Shown: positions 35,925 to 43,724 of the stretch, piece after piece
Numbering within the stretch: position 1 is the first letter of the stretch
Layout of the letters: each line of letters opens with the position of its first letter
Source: Amycolatopsis sp. DSM 110486
GTDB lineage: Bacteria > Actinomycetota > Actinomycetes > Mycobacteriales > Pseudonocardiaceae
DNA: 64,000 bases
Reading direction: 5' to 3'
Assembly: GCF_019468465.1 (NCBI RefSeq)
Contig: NZ_CP080519.1
Span: forward strand, 7,495,001 to 7,559,000
The notes under the pieces: generated by a model
The model's database searches: none
What the model was told of the DNA's origin: nothing
The model's input: only the letters and a program-made list of their open reading frames with translations
Program-made: the position numbers and the translations under genes

Positions 35925-35934
35925 CAATCGGTGC
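35925..35934. promoter_or_regulatory. Degenerate TGGATCCA-type operator, site 5
   Basis: GATCCAATCG lies in the 82-bp gap before the binding-protein gene, in the context CAGATCCAATCGG. GATCCAATCG is identical to the right half and flank of site 1 (2956-2965); only the left half differs (AGATCC for GGATCC). Probable weaker repressor site. Confidence 0.4.
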
Positions 35935-35955
35935 CGCGAAGGCCTGCGAGCAGAG

Positions 35956-37191
35956 TTAACGCGCCCGCAACGCACCCCGCGGCGGGATCGCGTCGGTCGT
36001 CGCCAGCAGCGGCGCGTCGACCTCCACGGTCTCGGGGTACTTGATGCCGGCGCCGGTGTTGAGGACCACGACCTCGTCGTCCTCGCTCACCCAGCCCGAT
36101 TCGCGCAGCTGGTCCAGCGCCGCGAAGCAGGCTGCGCCCTCGGGGCAGACGAACGCGCCCTCGAGCGCGGCCAGCCGCCGTTGCGCGGCCAGCAGTTCGT
36201 CGTCGGTCACCGCGATCGCGGTGCCTTCGGTGGCCCGGACGGCGTCCAGCACGAGGAAGTCGCCCAGCGCCTTCGGCACGGTGATGCCGAAGGCGACGGT
36301 GTGCGCGTCGGGGAACGCGGTGCTTTCAGTGGCACCGGACTTGAACGCCTCGACGATCGGCGCGCAGCCGGTGGCCTGCACGGCGACCAGGCGCGGCAGG
36401 TCGCCGGAGATCCAGCCCAGCTCCCGCATTTCCAGCAGCGCCTTGTAGATGCCGATGATGCCGACGCCGCCACCGGTCGGGTAGAGGATCACGTCGGGCA
36501 CGCGCCACCCGAGCTGCTCGACGATCTCGTAGCCCATCGTCTTCTTGCCCTCGAGCCGGTAGGGCTCCTTGAGGGTCGACACGTCCTGGTAGCCCTGGCG
36601 TTCGGCCACGGCGGCGCCGACGAGCTTGCCCGCGTCGCCGATCAGGCCGTCCACCCGGTACAGCTCGGCGCCGGCGGCCAGGCACTCCTTCATGGTGATG
36701 GCGGGGGCGTCGTCGGGCATCGCGATGAGACTGTCCATCCCGGCGCGGGCCGCGTAGAGCGCCCAGGCCGCACCGGCGTTGCCGTTGGTCGGCATCGCGA
36801 CGCCGCGCACGCCGAGCTCGGCCGCGCGGGACACGCCCACCGCGGCGCCGCGGGCCTTGAACGACCCGGTGGGCACGAGGCCCTCGTCCTTCATGAGCAG
36901 CTTCGGCACGCCGGACTGCTTGCCCTGGTTCGGCAGCGGCAGCAGGGGAGTCAGGCCTTCGCCCAGGCTCACGATGTTGTCGCGCGAACGCACCGGCAGC
37001 ACCTCGTGGTAGCGCCAGAGGCTGGGCTCGCGGCCCGCGATGTCCTCGCGCGTCACCGTTTCCCGCACCCGTTCCAGGTCGTACCGGGCGAGCAGCGGGG
37101 CGCCCGCGGCCGACGTGCCGGCCACCTGGTCCGCCTCGTACCGATCTCCGGTCCGGGAACACTCCAGGTGACTGAGGAACGAGAACGTCAT
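35956..37191 (-). CDS. Threonine synthase-like PLP enzyme
   Basis: 411 residues from the ATG at 37191 behind GGAGG; an earlier in-frame ATG at 37263 is rejected. PLP fold type II: the Schiff-base Lys lies in VPTGSFKARGA, the phosphate-binding loop in YPTGGGVGIIG, and SLGEGLTPLLPLP is typical of threonine synthases. An N-terminal segment (LECSRTGDRYEAD) resembles the zinc-ribbon-like start of some members. Threonine synthase makes threonine from O-phosphohomoserine; in a catabolic operon a related beta- or gamma-elimination of an amino acid is just as possible. It heads the minus-strand run and carries the best copy of the operator. Confidence 0.75.
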   Translation of the reverse strand: MTFSFLSHLECSRTGDRYEADQVAGTSAAGAPLLARYDLERVRETVTREDIAGREPSLWRYHEVLPVRSRDNIVSLGEGLTPLLPLPNQGKQSGVPKLLMKDEGLVPTGSFKARGAAVGVSRAAELGVRGVAMPTNGNAGAAWALYAARAGMDSLIAMPDDAPAITMKECLAAGAELYRVDGLIGDAGKLVGAAVAERQGYQDVSTLKEPYRLEGKKTMGYEIVEQLGWRVPDVILYPTGGGVGIIGIYKALLEMRELGWISGDLPRLVAVQATGCAPIVEAFKSGATESTAFPDAHTVAFGITVPKALGDFLVLDAVRATEGTAIAVTDDELLAAQRRLAALEGAFVCPEGAACFAALDQLRESGWVSEDDEVVVLNTGAGIKYPETVEVDAPLLATTDAIPPRGALRAR

Positions 37192-37587
37192 GCCGCCTCC
37201 ACGGGTCGGGTCGGAATCCCCGAGAGTTTGGATCCAAAACGGCGGTTCGTCAACCGGGTCCACCCTTCGGTATCGGTTCCGAAGCCTCTTCGGCCCTGCT
37301 CGGTCGCGCAGCGGTGATCATGGAAAACGCGTCGACGGAATGCGCGACCACGGCCTCGCGCACCGTGACCATGGCTGCGCGGAATGGTTGAACAGGCCGT
37401 GTCAATGGCGGGTAGCCGGAAAGTCAACATCACTGCTGACCTGCATCGATCGGTGTTGATCTGTGCGGACAATCACTCGGCAGTGACATCGCCGTGTCCG
37501 ATTCGTAATGTCGAGGCCGCTTTGCGTGCGCCGTATCCCCCGAATTCGCGGCGCGCGTTCCCCGAGCGAAGAAAATGGTGCACCAGG
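37192..37587. other. Gene-free divergent intergenic region
   Basis: 396 bp between the divergent threonine-synthase-like gene and the M15-like peptidase gene. It holds operator site 4 at 37227-37238, close to the minus-strand gene. TTGATC at 37456 could be a -35 for the plus-strand gene, but its -10 is weak. Short frames on both strands here have no ribosome-binding site and no recognisable product. Confidence 0.5.
37227..37238. promoter_or_regulatory. Perfect operator TTTGGATCCAAA, site 4
   Basis: The 12-bp palindrome TTTGGATCCAAA is the most symmetrical copy of the TGGATCCA motif in the window. It lies 36 bp upstream of the threonine-synthase-like gene's ATG. A GntR dimer site; the regulator may be the GntR at 26111 inside the operon or the one at 6941. 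Confidence 0.65.
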
Positions 37588-38313
37588 ATGTCCGGAAGAC
37601 ATCGCTACCGGTCGCTGTCGTGGCGGCTGCCAGTCGGGGTCGGCGTGTTCGCCGCACTCGGACTGGTGGCCCTCGTGTGGCTGACGGGCGCTATCCCGGG
37701 CGGTGGGCAGGTCTCGGCCGCCGACCGCCTCGCCCTCAGCGCCCCGCAGCCCGCTTCGAGCGCTTCGCTGTCCGGCGCCCCCACGCCGAGCAGCACGACG
37801 CCGAGCAGCCCGACCCAGACGACCCCCAGTACGACCCCGAGCACGTCGAGTCCCCGCATGTCGGTCGCGTCCCCGAAGCCGACGACGACGAAGCCGGTCG
37901 CGAAGGTCAAGCCGAACCCCCCGCCCGCGGCGAAGCAGACCTTGTCCGCCGGTAAGGCGTGTTCGTCCACTTTGGCCGGTGCGCAACCCAACGCGGCCCA
38001 AGTGGGCAACCACATCCTCACGAAGTTCAAGGTCGGCTCCGTCGGCGGCCGCGCCGGCCGGGCGGGTACGAGCGACCACCCAGCCGGTCTCGCGCTCGAC
38101 TTCATGGTCGACACCGCGACCGGCAACGCGCTCGCCGCATACGTGCTGGCTCACCAGGGCGAGTTCGGCGTGACGTACGTGATCTGGCGCCAGCGCATCA
38201 ACACCGGCAGCGGCTGGGACCCGATGGAGGACCGCGGCAGCCCCACCGCGAACCACTTCGACCACGTGCACGTGTCGTTCAAGGCCGGGGCCAAGGTGTC
38301 CGTCACCTGCTGA
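37588..38313 (+). CDS. Secreted or membrane-anchored M15 (VanY)-like peptidase-domain protein
   Basis: 241 residues from the ATG at 37588; an upstream in-frame ATG at 37384 is rejected since it would bury the membrane helix. One N-terminal helix (about 13-35, LPVGVGVFAALGLVALVWL) is followed by a Ser/Thr/Pro linker (about 55-115). The C-terminal domain has the metal-ligand pattern of M15-like hydrolases: SDHPAGLALDF (His and Asp) and NHFDHVHVSF (His). It is close to the ARB_07466-like C-terminal domain family. Likely acts on cell-wall peptides outside the membrane. Followed by a very strong terminator. Confidence 0.75.
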   Translation: MSGRHRYRSLSWRLPVGVGVFAALGLVALVWLTGAIPGGGQVSAADRLALSAPQPASSASLSGAPTPSSTTPSSPTQTTPSTTPSTSSPRMSVASPKPTTTKPVAKVKPNPPPAAKQTLSAGKACSSTLAGAQPNAAQVGNHILTKFKVGSVGGRAGRAGTSDHPAGLALDFMVDTATGNALAAYVLAHQGEFGVTYVIWRQRINTGSGWDPMEDRGSPTANHFDHVHVSFKAGAKVSVTC

Positions 38314-38337
38314 GCGGGTGAGCCGAACACCGGAAAC

Positions 38338-38380
38338 GACAAGGGGTTTCCTGCCCGGCGTGGGCAGGAAACCCCTTGTC
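38338..38380. terminator. Strong bidirectional hairpin terminator
   Basis: A perfect 19-bp stem, GACAAGGGGTTTCCTGCCC and its complement, closes a 5-base loop (GGCGT). It lies between the stops of the convergent M15-like gene and the family 3 binding-protein gene. It is the strongest terminator in the window. Confidence 0.9.
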
Positions 38381-38431
38381 TCCCCACTGCGCGCCACGGG
38401 AAGGCGCGGCGGGGCACCGAGCCCCGTCGGG

Positions 38432-39298
38432 CTACGGGGTCGGCTTGCCCTGCTTCTCGATCTGCTGCTGGATCGACGGCCAGAACTGGTACATCTGCGT
38501 CGGGTACGGCAGGTTCGGGAAATACTTCTGGTACAGCTTGAGGAACGTGCCGTCGTTCGCGAGCGCACTGAGCTCGGTGTTGTAGGCGTCGAGGAACTTG
38601 GTCAGCTTCTTGTTGACCGCCTCGGCGCCCGGCTGGTCCTGCGGTGAGGTCAGCGCGACCTTGAGCTTGCCGGGGTGCTCGGTGAAGATCTGCCCGACGT
38701 GCGTCGAGCCGAGCACCATCGCGTCGAGGTTGCCCGCGAGCAGCTGGTTCACACCCGCGCCGTCGGTGGCCTCGGACACGAGCTGCGACGTGGTCATCTT
38801 CTTTTTCGCGAAGTCTTCCTGCGTGCTGTTCGCGCCGGCGCCCACGCGCTTGCCGGCCAGGTCCGGAATGGACTTCGCGGTCGAGCTCGCCGGGACCACG
38901 ACCACGTTCTGGCCCCAGAAGATGGCCTTCGTGAAGGCCACGCTCTTCTTGCGTTCGTCGCTCGCCACCAGGCCCACCGACATCAGGTCGTACTGACCGC
39001 TGGTGAGACCGGGGAGTCCGGCTTGGACGGTGGTCGTCTTGTAGACGATCTTGAGGTGCATCCGGTCGGCGATGAGGTTGTTCAGGTCCACGAGCAGGCC
39101 GACCGGCTTGCCGCTGGCGTCGGGGGAGACGAACGGGTAGTCGCCCGCCGTGACCGCCGCCGTGATGGTGCCGGGCTGGGCGAGACCGAAGTCGTCGCCG
39201 GCCGCGGAGTCGCCGCCGCCGCAAGCGGTGACGGAGGCGGCGGTGAGTGCGGCGAGGCCGAGCGCACCGAGCGCGCGCCGCAGGGGAAGTCGGTTCAT
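38432..39298 (-). CDS. Polar amino acid ABC transporter substrate-binding lipoprotein (family 3)
   Basis: 288 residues with lipobox TAASVTAC. SBP_bac_3 fold: GLLVDLNNLIADRMHLKIVYKTTTVQAGLPGLTSGQYDLM, then IPDLAGKRVGAGANSTQ and a long C-terminal helix. The family binds amino acids and related zwitterions. The matching permease and ATPase are encoded 3.6 kb away at 42942-44509 on the other strand; all three units carry the TATAG-N-CTATA operator, which supports one split transporter. Has its own well-formed promoter. Confidence 0.9.
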   Translation of the reverse strand: MNRLPLRRALGALGLAALTAASVTACGGGDSAAGDDFGLAQPGTITAAVTAGDYPFVSPDASGKPVGLLVDLNNLIADRMHLKIVYKTTTVQAGLPGLTSGQYDLMSVGLVASDERKKSVAFTKAIFWGQNVVVVPASSTAKSIPDLAGKRVGAGANSTQEDFAKKKMTTSQLVSEATDGAGVNQLLAGNLDAMVLGSTHVGQIFTEHPGKLKVALTSPQDQPGAEAVNKKLTKFLDAYNTELSALANDGTFLKLYQKYFPNLPYPTQMYQFWPSIQQQIEKQGKPTP

Positions 39299-39361
39299 GG
39301 GTCTCCTTCGCCAGACCGAGAGGTGGGGAGAGAAAGCGGGGAGCGCTGACGATGGAGCGGA

Positions 39362-39391
39362 ACTATAGGCTATAGAACTTCAGAACGTCAA
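39362..39391 (-). promoter_or_regulatory. Promoter of the family 3 binding-protein gene
   Basis: On the minus strand TTGACG (39391-39386), an 18-bp spacer and TATAGT (39367-39362) form a near-consensus sigma-70 promoter about 65 bp before the gene. The operator at 39363-39375 covers the -10 and part of the spacer. Confidence 0.7.
39363..39375. promoter_or_regulatory. TATAG-N-CTATA operator, site a
   Basis: CTATAGGCTATAG, a 13-bp palindrome with one central base, lies across the -10 element of the binding-protein promoter. Same core as sites at 41848, 42830 and 52035. Likely recognised by the GntR regulator encoded at 40994-41659. Confidence 0.7.
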
Positions 39392-39432
39392 CGACCTGTA
39401 GTCACGGCTTCAGTACGGCGTCTCTGGGAAGA

Positions 39433-39993
39433 TCAGTGCAGGTCGGAGGCGGTGCCGACGGCCGAGATCCGCTCGGCGAGTGCCGAGATCACGAGTCGGT
39501 ACGCGTCTCCGGTGAGGTGCAGACCGTCCTCGTGGACCGGCGCTCCGGCGGCGACGAGCGGTGCCACCGCGGCGTCGGTGTCCACCGAGTTCGCGGCCGA
39601 GACGACCTCCCGCAGCACCTGCCGGTAGGTGTCGAGCACGGCGTTCGTACGCCCGCGCTTGCCGACGCCGTCGATCTCCTCGATCGAGGGCGGCAGGAAC
39701 CCGATCAGCGTGGCCGGGGCGAAGGCGGCGGCGATCGTGCGCATGTTCTCGGCGTACGCATCGAGCTCCACGAGCCGGTCGGGCGCGCAGTCGTTGGCGC
39801 CGAAGGACAACACCACCACGTCGGGCTCGGTCTTGGCGATCGTGGCCGCGCGGCGCGCCCCGTCGTCGCTCTTCCAGCCGCCCGCGGCGCAGTTGAAGAC
39901 GAGCACGTCGCCCGCCTCGGCCTCGAGCTGGTCGATGCGGGGCTTGGTGAACCGGCCCAGCATGCTGTCGCCGAACAGGACGATCGTCTTCAC
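39433..39993 (-). CDS. SGNH/GDSL-family hydrolase
   Basis: 186 residues from a GTG at 39993; the longer frame to 40281 runs through the opposite cyclase gene and is rejected. Block I GDSMLGRF gives the nucleophile Ser10, block III GAND is present, and block V DGLHL supplies the Asp-His pair, so the active site is complete. No signal peptide. Cytoplasmic esterase or deacylase of the TesA/GDSL type. Divergent from the cyclase-family gene, with which it shares an 88-bp control region containing a degenerate operator. Confidence 0.88.
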   Translation of the reverse strand: MKTIVLFGDSMLGRFTKPRIDQLEAEAGDVLVFNCAAGGWKSDDGARRAATIAKTEPDVVVLSFGANDCAPDRLVELDAYAENMRTIAAAFAPATLIGFLPPSIEEIDGVGKRGRTNAVLDTYRQVLREVVSAANSVDTDAAVAPLVAAGAPVHEDGLHLTGDAYRLVISALAERISAVGTASDLH

Positions 39994-40014
39994 TCGTCGC
40001 CGCCTTTCACGCGG

Positions 40015-40043
40015 TTGACAATCTGGTACTTGTAGCTTAGAAA
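40015..40043 (+). promoter_or_regulatory. Probable promoter of the cyclase-family gene
   Basis: A consensus -35 TTGACA (40015-40020), a 17-bp spacer and TAGAAA (40038-40043). Transcription would begin about 30 bp before the GTG at 40082. The degenerate operator (40030-40042) overlaps the -10. Confidence 0.5.
40030..40042. promoter_or_regulatory. Degenerate TATAG-N-CTATA operator, site e
   Basis: TTGTAGCTTAGAA matches TTATAGCCTATAA at 10 of 13 positions and overlaps the -10 of the cyclase promoter, between the divergent SGNH and cyclase genes. Weaker than the other four copies. Confidence 0.4.
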
Positions 40044-40081
40044 ATACCAAAACTCGGAGGCGAGCCGGAAGAGGTGGAGCG

Positions 40082-40987
40082 GTGGCGCGTGACTGGACCC
40101 GCGCCGAGGTCGAGGAGCAGCTCCACGGCCGCAGCAACTGGGGCCGCTGGGGCGCCCACGACCAAGTCGGCGCCGTCAACCTGATCACCGCCGCCAAGCG
40201 GGCCGAAGCCGCGCAACTCGTGCGCACGGGCCGCTCGGTGTCGCTCAGCCGGCCGTTCCCGACCCGCCCGCACGTGGACAACCCGCGGCCGGCCTCGCAC
40301 TACACGACCAAAACGCCCCGCGGCACCGGCGGGATCTCGGGCGACTACTACGGCATCGAGTACCACGGTGTCGCCTCCACCCACGTCGACGCGCTCTGTC
40401 ACGTCTGGGACGAGCGCGGTTTGTGGCAGGGCCGCGACCCCGACGTCGAGCTCACCTCGCGCGGCAGCCGCTGGGGTTCGGTGGACCACTGGCGCGAGGG
40501 CATCGTCACTCGCGGGGTCCTGCTCGACGTGGCGGCCTTCCGCGGCGAGCCGTATGTGACTCTCGACCGCCCGGTGCACGGCGACGAGCTGGAGGAGATC
40601 GCCGAGGCGCAAGGCGTCTCCGTCGGCCCCGGCGACGCGGTGGTCGTCCACTGCGGACGCGACGCGTGGGACCGCGAGAACCCGCCTTGGGGCACCGAGG
40701 AGAGCCGGCCGGGCCTGCACGCCTCCTGCCTGACGTTCCTGCGCGACCACGACTGCGCCGCCCTGGCGTGGGACATGCTCGACCGGACCCCGAACGACGG
40801 GGGAGTGCCGTGGACCGTGCACGGCGCGATCTTCGCCTACGGGCTGGCCGTGGTGGACAACTGCGCGCTCGAACCACTGGCCGCCGCGTGTGCCGAGGAA
40901 GGTCGTCACGAGTTCCTCTTCGTAGTGGCGCCGCTCGTGGTCGAGGGCGGGACGGGTTCGCCGGCCAACCCGCTGGCGCTCCTGTGA
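40082..40987 (+). CDS. Cyclase-family metal-dependent hydrolase (kynurenine-formamidase-like)
   Basis: 301 residues, GTG start behind GGAAGAGGTGG. The metal-binding motif of the family is clear at 95-107: His95, then STHVD with His101 and Asp103, and His107. WGRWGAHDQVGAVNLIT at the N-terminus is typical of the longer actinobacterial/proteobacterial branch. The family hydrolyses formamides, cyclic amides or esters of small acids. Its place beside a GntR regulator and an amino-acid importer suggests it acts on a breakdown product of the imported compound. Substrate unknown. Confidence 0.85.
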   Translation: MARDWTRAEVEEQLHGRSNWGRWGAHDQVGAVNLITAAKRAEAAQLVRTGRSVSLSRPFPTRPHVDNPRPASHYTTKTPRGTGGISGDYYGIEYHGVASTHVDALCHVWDERGLWQGRDPDVELTSRGSRWGSVDHWREGIVTRGVLLDVAAFRGEPYVTLDRPVHGDELEEIAEAQGVSVGPGDAVVVHCGRDAWDRENPPWGTEESRPGLHASCLTFLRDHDCAALAWDMLDRTPNDGGVPWTVHGAIFAYGLAVVDNCALEPLAAACAEEGRHEFLFVVAPLVVEGGTGSPANPLALL

Positions 40988-40993
40988 GCGTGC

Positions 40994-41659
40994 TCAGGCC
41001 TCCAGCGCGGCGATCGCCCGGCGGCCGAGGCTGCCGAGCACATGCTTCTTCATGGTCCGCTCGGCCGTGCGGGCGTCACCCGAGATCACGGCTCGGGCGA
41101 TCTCGATGTGCTCGCGCCGCACGCGTTCCTGGTCCTGCGGGGAGTCCGGTTTGGACTGCAGGCCGATCAGCCGGTAACGGTCGGCTTTGTCCCAGAGCCC
41201 GTCCAGCAGCGTCATCAGCAGCGGGTTGTGCGAGGCCGTGTAGACGCTGCGGTGGAACGCGCGGTGCACGAGCAGCGAGTCGAAGCCGGTGGACGTGCTC
41301 AGTGGCTCGAGGTCCTTGAGCGCCGACTCGATCGCCGCGATGTCGGCCTCGGTCCGGCGCGTGGCGGCGAGCTTGGTGGCCAGCGGGTCGAGGCGTTCGC
41401 GGACCTCGAAGAGGCTGCGGGCCTCCTCGGCGTTGAGCCGGCTCACCCGCGCGTCGCGGTGCGCGTCGATCGTCACGAGCCCTTCGGCGTCGAGCCGCCG
41501 CAGCGCCTCGCGCAGGGGAGTGGTGCTCACGCCGAGCTCGGCCGCGAGCTGCTCCTGGGAGATGGACTGGCCCTGGATCAGCTCGCCGGCCAAGATGCGC
41601 CGGCGCAGCTCCTCGTAGACGTACGCGTTCTTCGTGAGGGCTGGGCGGGGGTGGGTCAT
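40994..41659 (-). CDS. GntR-family transcriptional regulator (FCD type)
   Basis: 221 residues, ATG start. Winged helix at about 10-75 (NAYVYEELRRRILAGELIQGQ, then GVSTTPLREALRRLDAEGLV) and an FCD domain with probable metal ligands in VHRAFHRSVY and EHIEIARAVI. It stands at the centre of a group of transcription units that carry the TATAG-N-CTATA palindrome, which makes it the best candidate for their repressor. Its own upstream region (41660-41700) has no copy of the site. Convergent with the cyclase gene, six bases apart. Confidence 0.9.
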   Translation of the reverse strand: MTHPRPALTKNAYVYEELRRRILAGELIQGQSISQEQLAAELGVSTTPLREALRRLDAEGLVTIDAHRDARVSRLNAEEARSLFEVRERLDPLATKLAATRRTEADIAAIESALKDLEPLSTSTGFDSLLVHRAFHRSVYTASHNPLLMTLLDGLWDKADRYRLIGLQSKPDSPQDQERVRREHIEIARAVISGDARTAERTMKKHVLGSLGRRAIAALEA

Positions 41660-41847
41660 CGGCCTGACAATCTCTCTGGGCGGACAAAGGGGGACCGCAA
41701 GGATATCGGTCTCCCTCCCGCTCGGTGGGCAGGCTGTGGCCTGCGGCCTGCATCCTGTCGTGCCGGTTGAGGCGGCCTCGTGGTCCGCTCGCCCGGAGTT
41801 GTCGCATCACACAGTGTCAAACGGTGTCTTCAGGTCCTCGAATGAAC

Positions 41848-41860
41848 CTATAGCCTATAT
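41848..41860. promoter_or_regulatory. TATAG-N-CTATA operator, site b
   Basis: CTATAGCCTATAT lies 80 bp before the alpha/beta-hydrolase ATG. Its TATA elements could double as the -10. Same core as sites a, c and d. Confidence 0.65.
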
Positions 41861-41939
41861 CGTCTGCGTGCGTAGTGCACCGCTTGTGCCCGTCCCCGAA
41901 CTCTGACCCGCCCCCGAACTCTGAGAGGCCCCGGCTGCC

Positions 41940-42773
41940 ATGACCACCACCGAACCCGACTCGCAGGGAGCCCACTTCGTCGGCGCGACCCCGTTCTTCG
42001 CTTCCGGCCACGACCAGCGCCTGTCCTACGGGCTGTTCGTGCCGGAGGACCACACACCCGATGCCGCCCCGTTGCCGCTGGTCGTGGTGCAGCACGGCAC
42101 GGGCCGCTCGGCCGAGCGCTACCGCAACCAGTGGGCGGACTTCGCGACCCGCAACGGGTGCGTGATCCTCACGCCGCTGTTCCCGGCCGGCATCGGCAAG
42201 CGGCGCGAGCTGCACAGCTTCAAGTTCCTGGAGTACGACGGGATTCGCTTCGACGAAGAGCTGCTGCACATCGTCGACGAGGTCGGCGAGGAGTTCAACA
42301 CCGAGACCGAAACCTTCTTCCTGCACGGTTTCTCCGGCGGCGGGCAGTTCGCGCACCGGTTCTTCTACGCCCACCCCGACCGCCTCGCCGGCATCTCGAT
42401 CGGCGCGCCGGGCCGCATCACGCAGCTCGATGACTCGCTGCCGTGGTGGCTCGGCACCGGGGGTTTCCGCGAGAAGTTCGGCATCGAGCTCGACCTCGCG
42501 GCCCTGCGCCGCGTGCCGGTGCAGATGGTGGTCGGCTCCGCGGACGTGGAGACGTGGGAGATCAACAACGCCGGCGGTCCGAACTGGATGGACGGCGTGG
42601 AGAAGACCGGCCGCACGCGCATCGAGCGCATCGAGACGCTGCGTGACAGCTTCGAGCGCAGCGGGCTCTCCGTGCGGTTCGATGTGGTGCCCGGGGTGGC
42701 CCACCAGGGCAGCTTGGTGATCCCCGTGGTCCAGGACTTCTTCGCCGGCCTGCTCGCGAGCCGTGTGAAGTGA
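41940..42773 (+). CDS. Alpha/beta-hydrolase (feruloyl-esterase/PHB-depolymerase-like)
   Basis: 277 residues. VVQHGTGRSAERYRNQWADFA is the oxyanion-side segment, the elbow GFSGGG gives the nucleophile Ser132, VVGSADVET is the acid-loop region and PGVAHQG supplies the His. The layout fits short esterases related to feruloyl esterases and PHB depolymerases, but without a signal peptide, so the substrate is inside the cell. First gene after operator site b and 168 bp before the ABC permease gene, which has its own promoter. Confidence 0.82.
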   Translation: MTTTEPDSQGAHFVGATPFFASGHDQRLSYGLFVPEDHTPDAAPLPLVVVQHGTGRSAERYRNQWADFATRNGCVILTPLFPAGIGKRRELHSFKFLEYDGIRFDEELLHIVDEVGEEFNTETETFFLHGFSGGGQFAHRFFYAHPDRLAGISIGAPGRITQLDDSLPWWLGTGGFREKFGIELDLAALRRVPVQMVVGSADVETWEINNAGGPNWMDGVEKTGRTRIERIETLRDSFERSGLSVRFDVVPGVAHQGSLVIPVVQDFFAGLLASRVK

Positions 42774-42785
42774 GCACTTCAGTCG

Positions 42786-42813
42786 TTGACTATCTTGTCG
42801 AATCTGCTACCGT
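42786..42813 (+). promoter_or_regulatory. Probable promoter of the ABC permease-ATPase operon
   Basis: TTGACT (42786-42791), a 16-bp spacer and TACCGT (42808-42813). The operator at 42830-42842 lies just past the likely transcription start, a position suited to repression. Confidence 0.45.
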
Positions 42814-42829
42814 GAGCGCCACGTCACAG

Positions 42830-42842
42830 TTATAGTCTATAA
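42830..42842. promoter_or_regulatory. TATAG-N-CTATA operator, site c
   Basis: TTATAGTCTATAA is a perfect palindrome around one central base, about 100 bp before the permease ATG. The best-formed copy together with site d. Confidence 0.7.
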
Positions 42843-42941
42843 GACGAACTGCCGGCCGGTACCGTCGCCGACCCCGCTGAGCCCGGGTCCGCGCGCACTC
42901 CAGCGGTCCGCGGCCGAACCGAGGTAAGGACACCTGGTCCC

Positions 42942-43724
42942 ATGGGCGATTTCCTGCATTCCTTTTTCGATATCCACCAGATCCTCGCCGTGCTGCCCTC
43001 GCTGCTCGGGGAGGGCCTGCGCAACACGCTGATCATCGCGTCGCTCGCGCTGGTCCTCGGGCTGGTGGTGGGCCTGCTGCTGGCGATGCTGCTCATCTCC
43101 ACGCGCTGGTGGCTGCGAATGCCGGCCCGCGTCTACGTCGACGTGTTCCGCGGCCTGCCCGCCATCGTCACGGTGAGCCTCATCGGCATCGGGCTGCCGT
43201 CGGCGGGCGTGCGCTTGTTCGGCCAGTCGCCGATGGGCTACGCGATCCTCGCGGTGGGCCTGATCAACGCGGCCTACATCGCGGAGATCTTCCGCTCGGG
43301 CATCCAGAGCGTGCCGCCCGGCCAGGCCGAGGCCGGCCGCAGCCTCGGGATGAGCCACCTGAGCACGCAGCTGCTCGTCGTGGTGCCCCAGGGCATCCGC
43401 AACGTGCTGCCGGCGCTGGCGAACCAGTTCATCGTGGCCGTGAAGGAGAGTTCGCTGGTGTACCTGCTCGGCCTGGCCGTCGGTGAGCGCGAGCTGTACT
43501 TCATCGCGCAGCAGGCGCAGTCCATTTCGTACAACTCGTCGTCGTTCGTGGCCGCGGGCCTGGTCTACATCGTGTTCACGGTGCCGCTGACGCACCTGGT
43601 GAACTGGTTCGACAAGCGGCTCCGCGAAGGCCGCCGTCCGGCGAGCGGCGGTGGCGGCGGCCCGGCCGCGACGCCGCAGCCGCTGGTCCCCGTCGGTGCC
43701 ACCGGATTCGAAGCGGGAGCGTGA
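42942..43724 (+). CDS. Polar amino acid ABC transporter permease (HisM/GlnP type)
   Basis: 260 residues. [31 protein letters not shown] is the typical first helix pair of His/Glu/Gln permeases, [18 protein letters not shown] the conserved segment after helix 2, and [31 protein letters not shown] the EAA loop. Works as a homodimer with the ATPase whose GTG overlaps its stop by four bases. The binding protein is probably the one encoded at 38432-39298. Confidence 0.92.
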   Translation: MGDFLHSFFDIHQILAVLPSLLGEGLRNTLIIASLALVLGLVVGLLLAMLLISTRWWLRMPARVYVDVFRGLPAIVTVSLIGIGLPSAGVRLFGQSPMGYAILAVGLINAAYIAEIFRSGIQSVPPGQAEAGRSLGMSHLSTQLLVVVPQGIRNVLPALANQFIVAVKESSLVYLLGLAVGERELYFIAQQAQSISYNSSSFVAAGLVYIVFTVPLTHLVNWFDKRLREGRRPASGGGGGPAATPQPLVPVGATGFEAGA

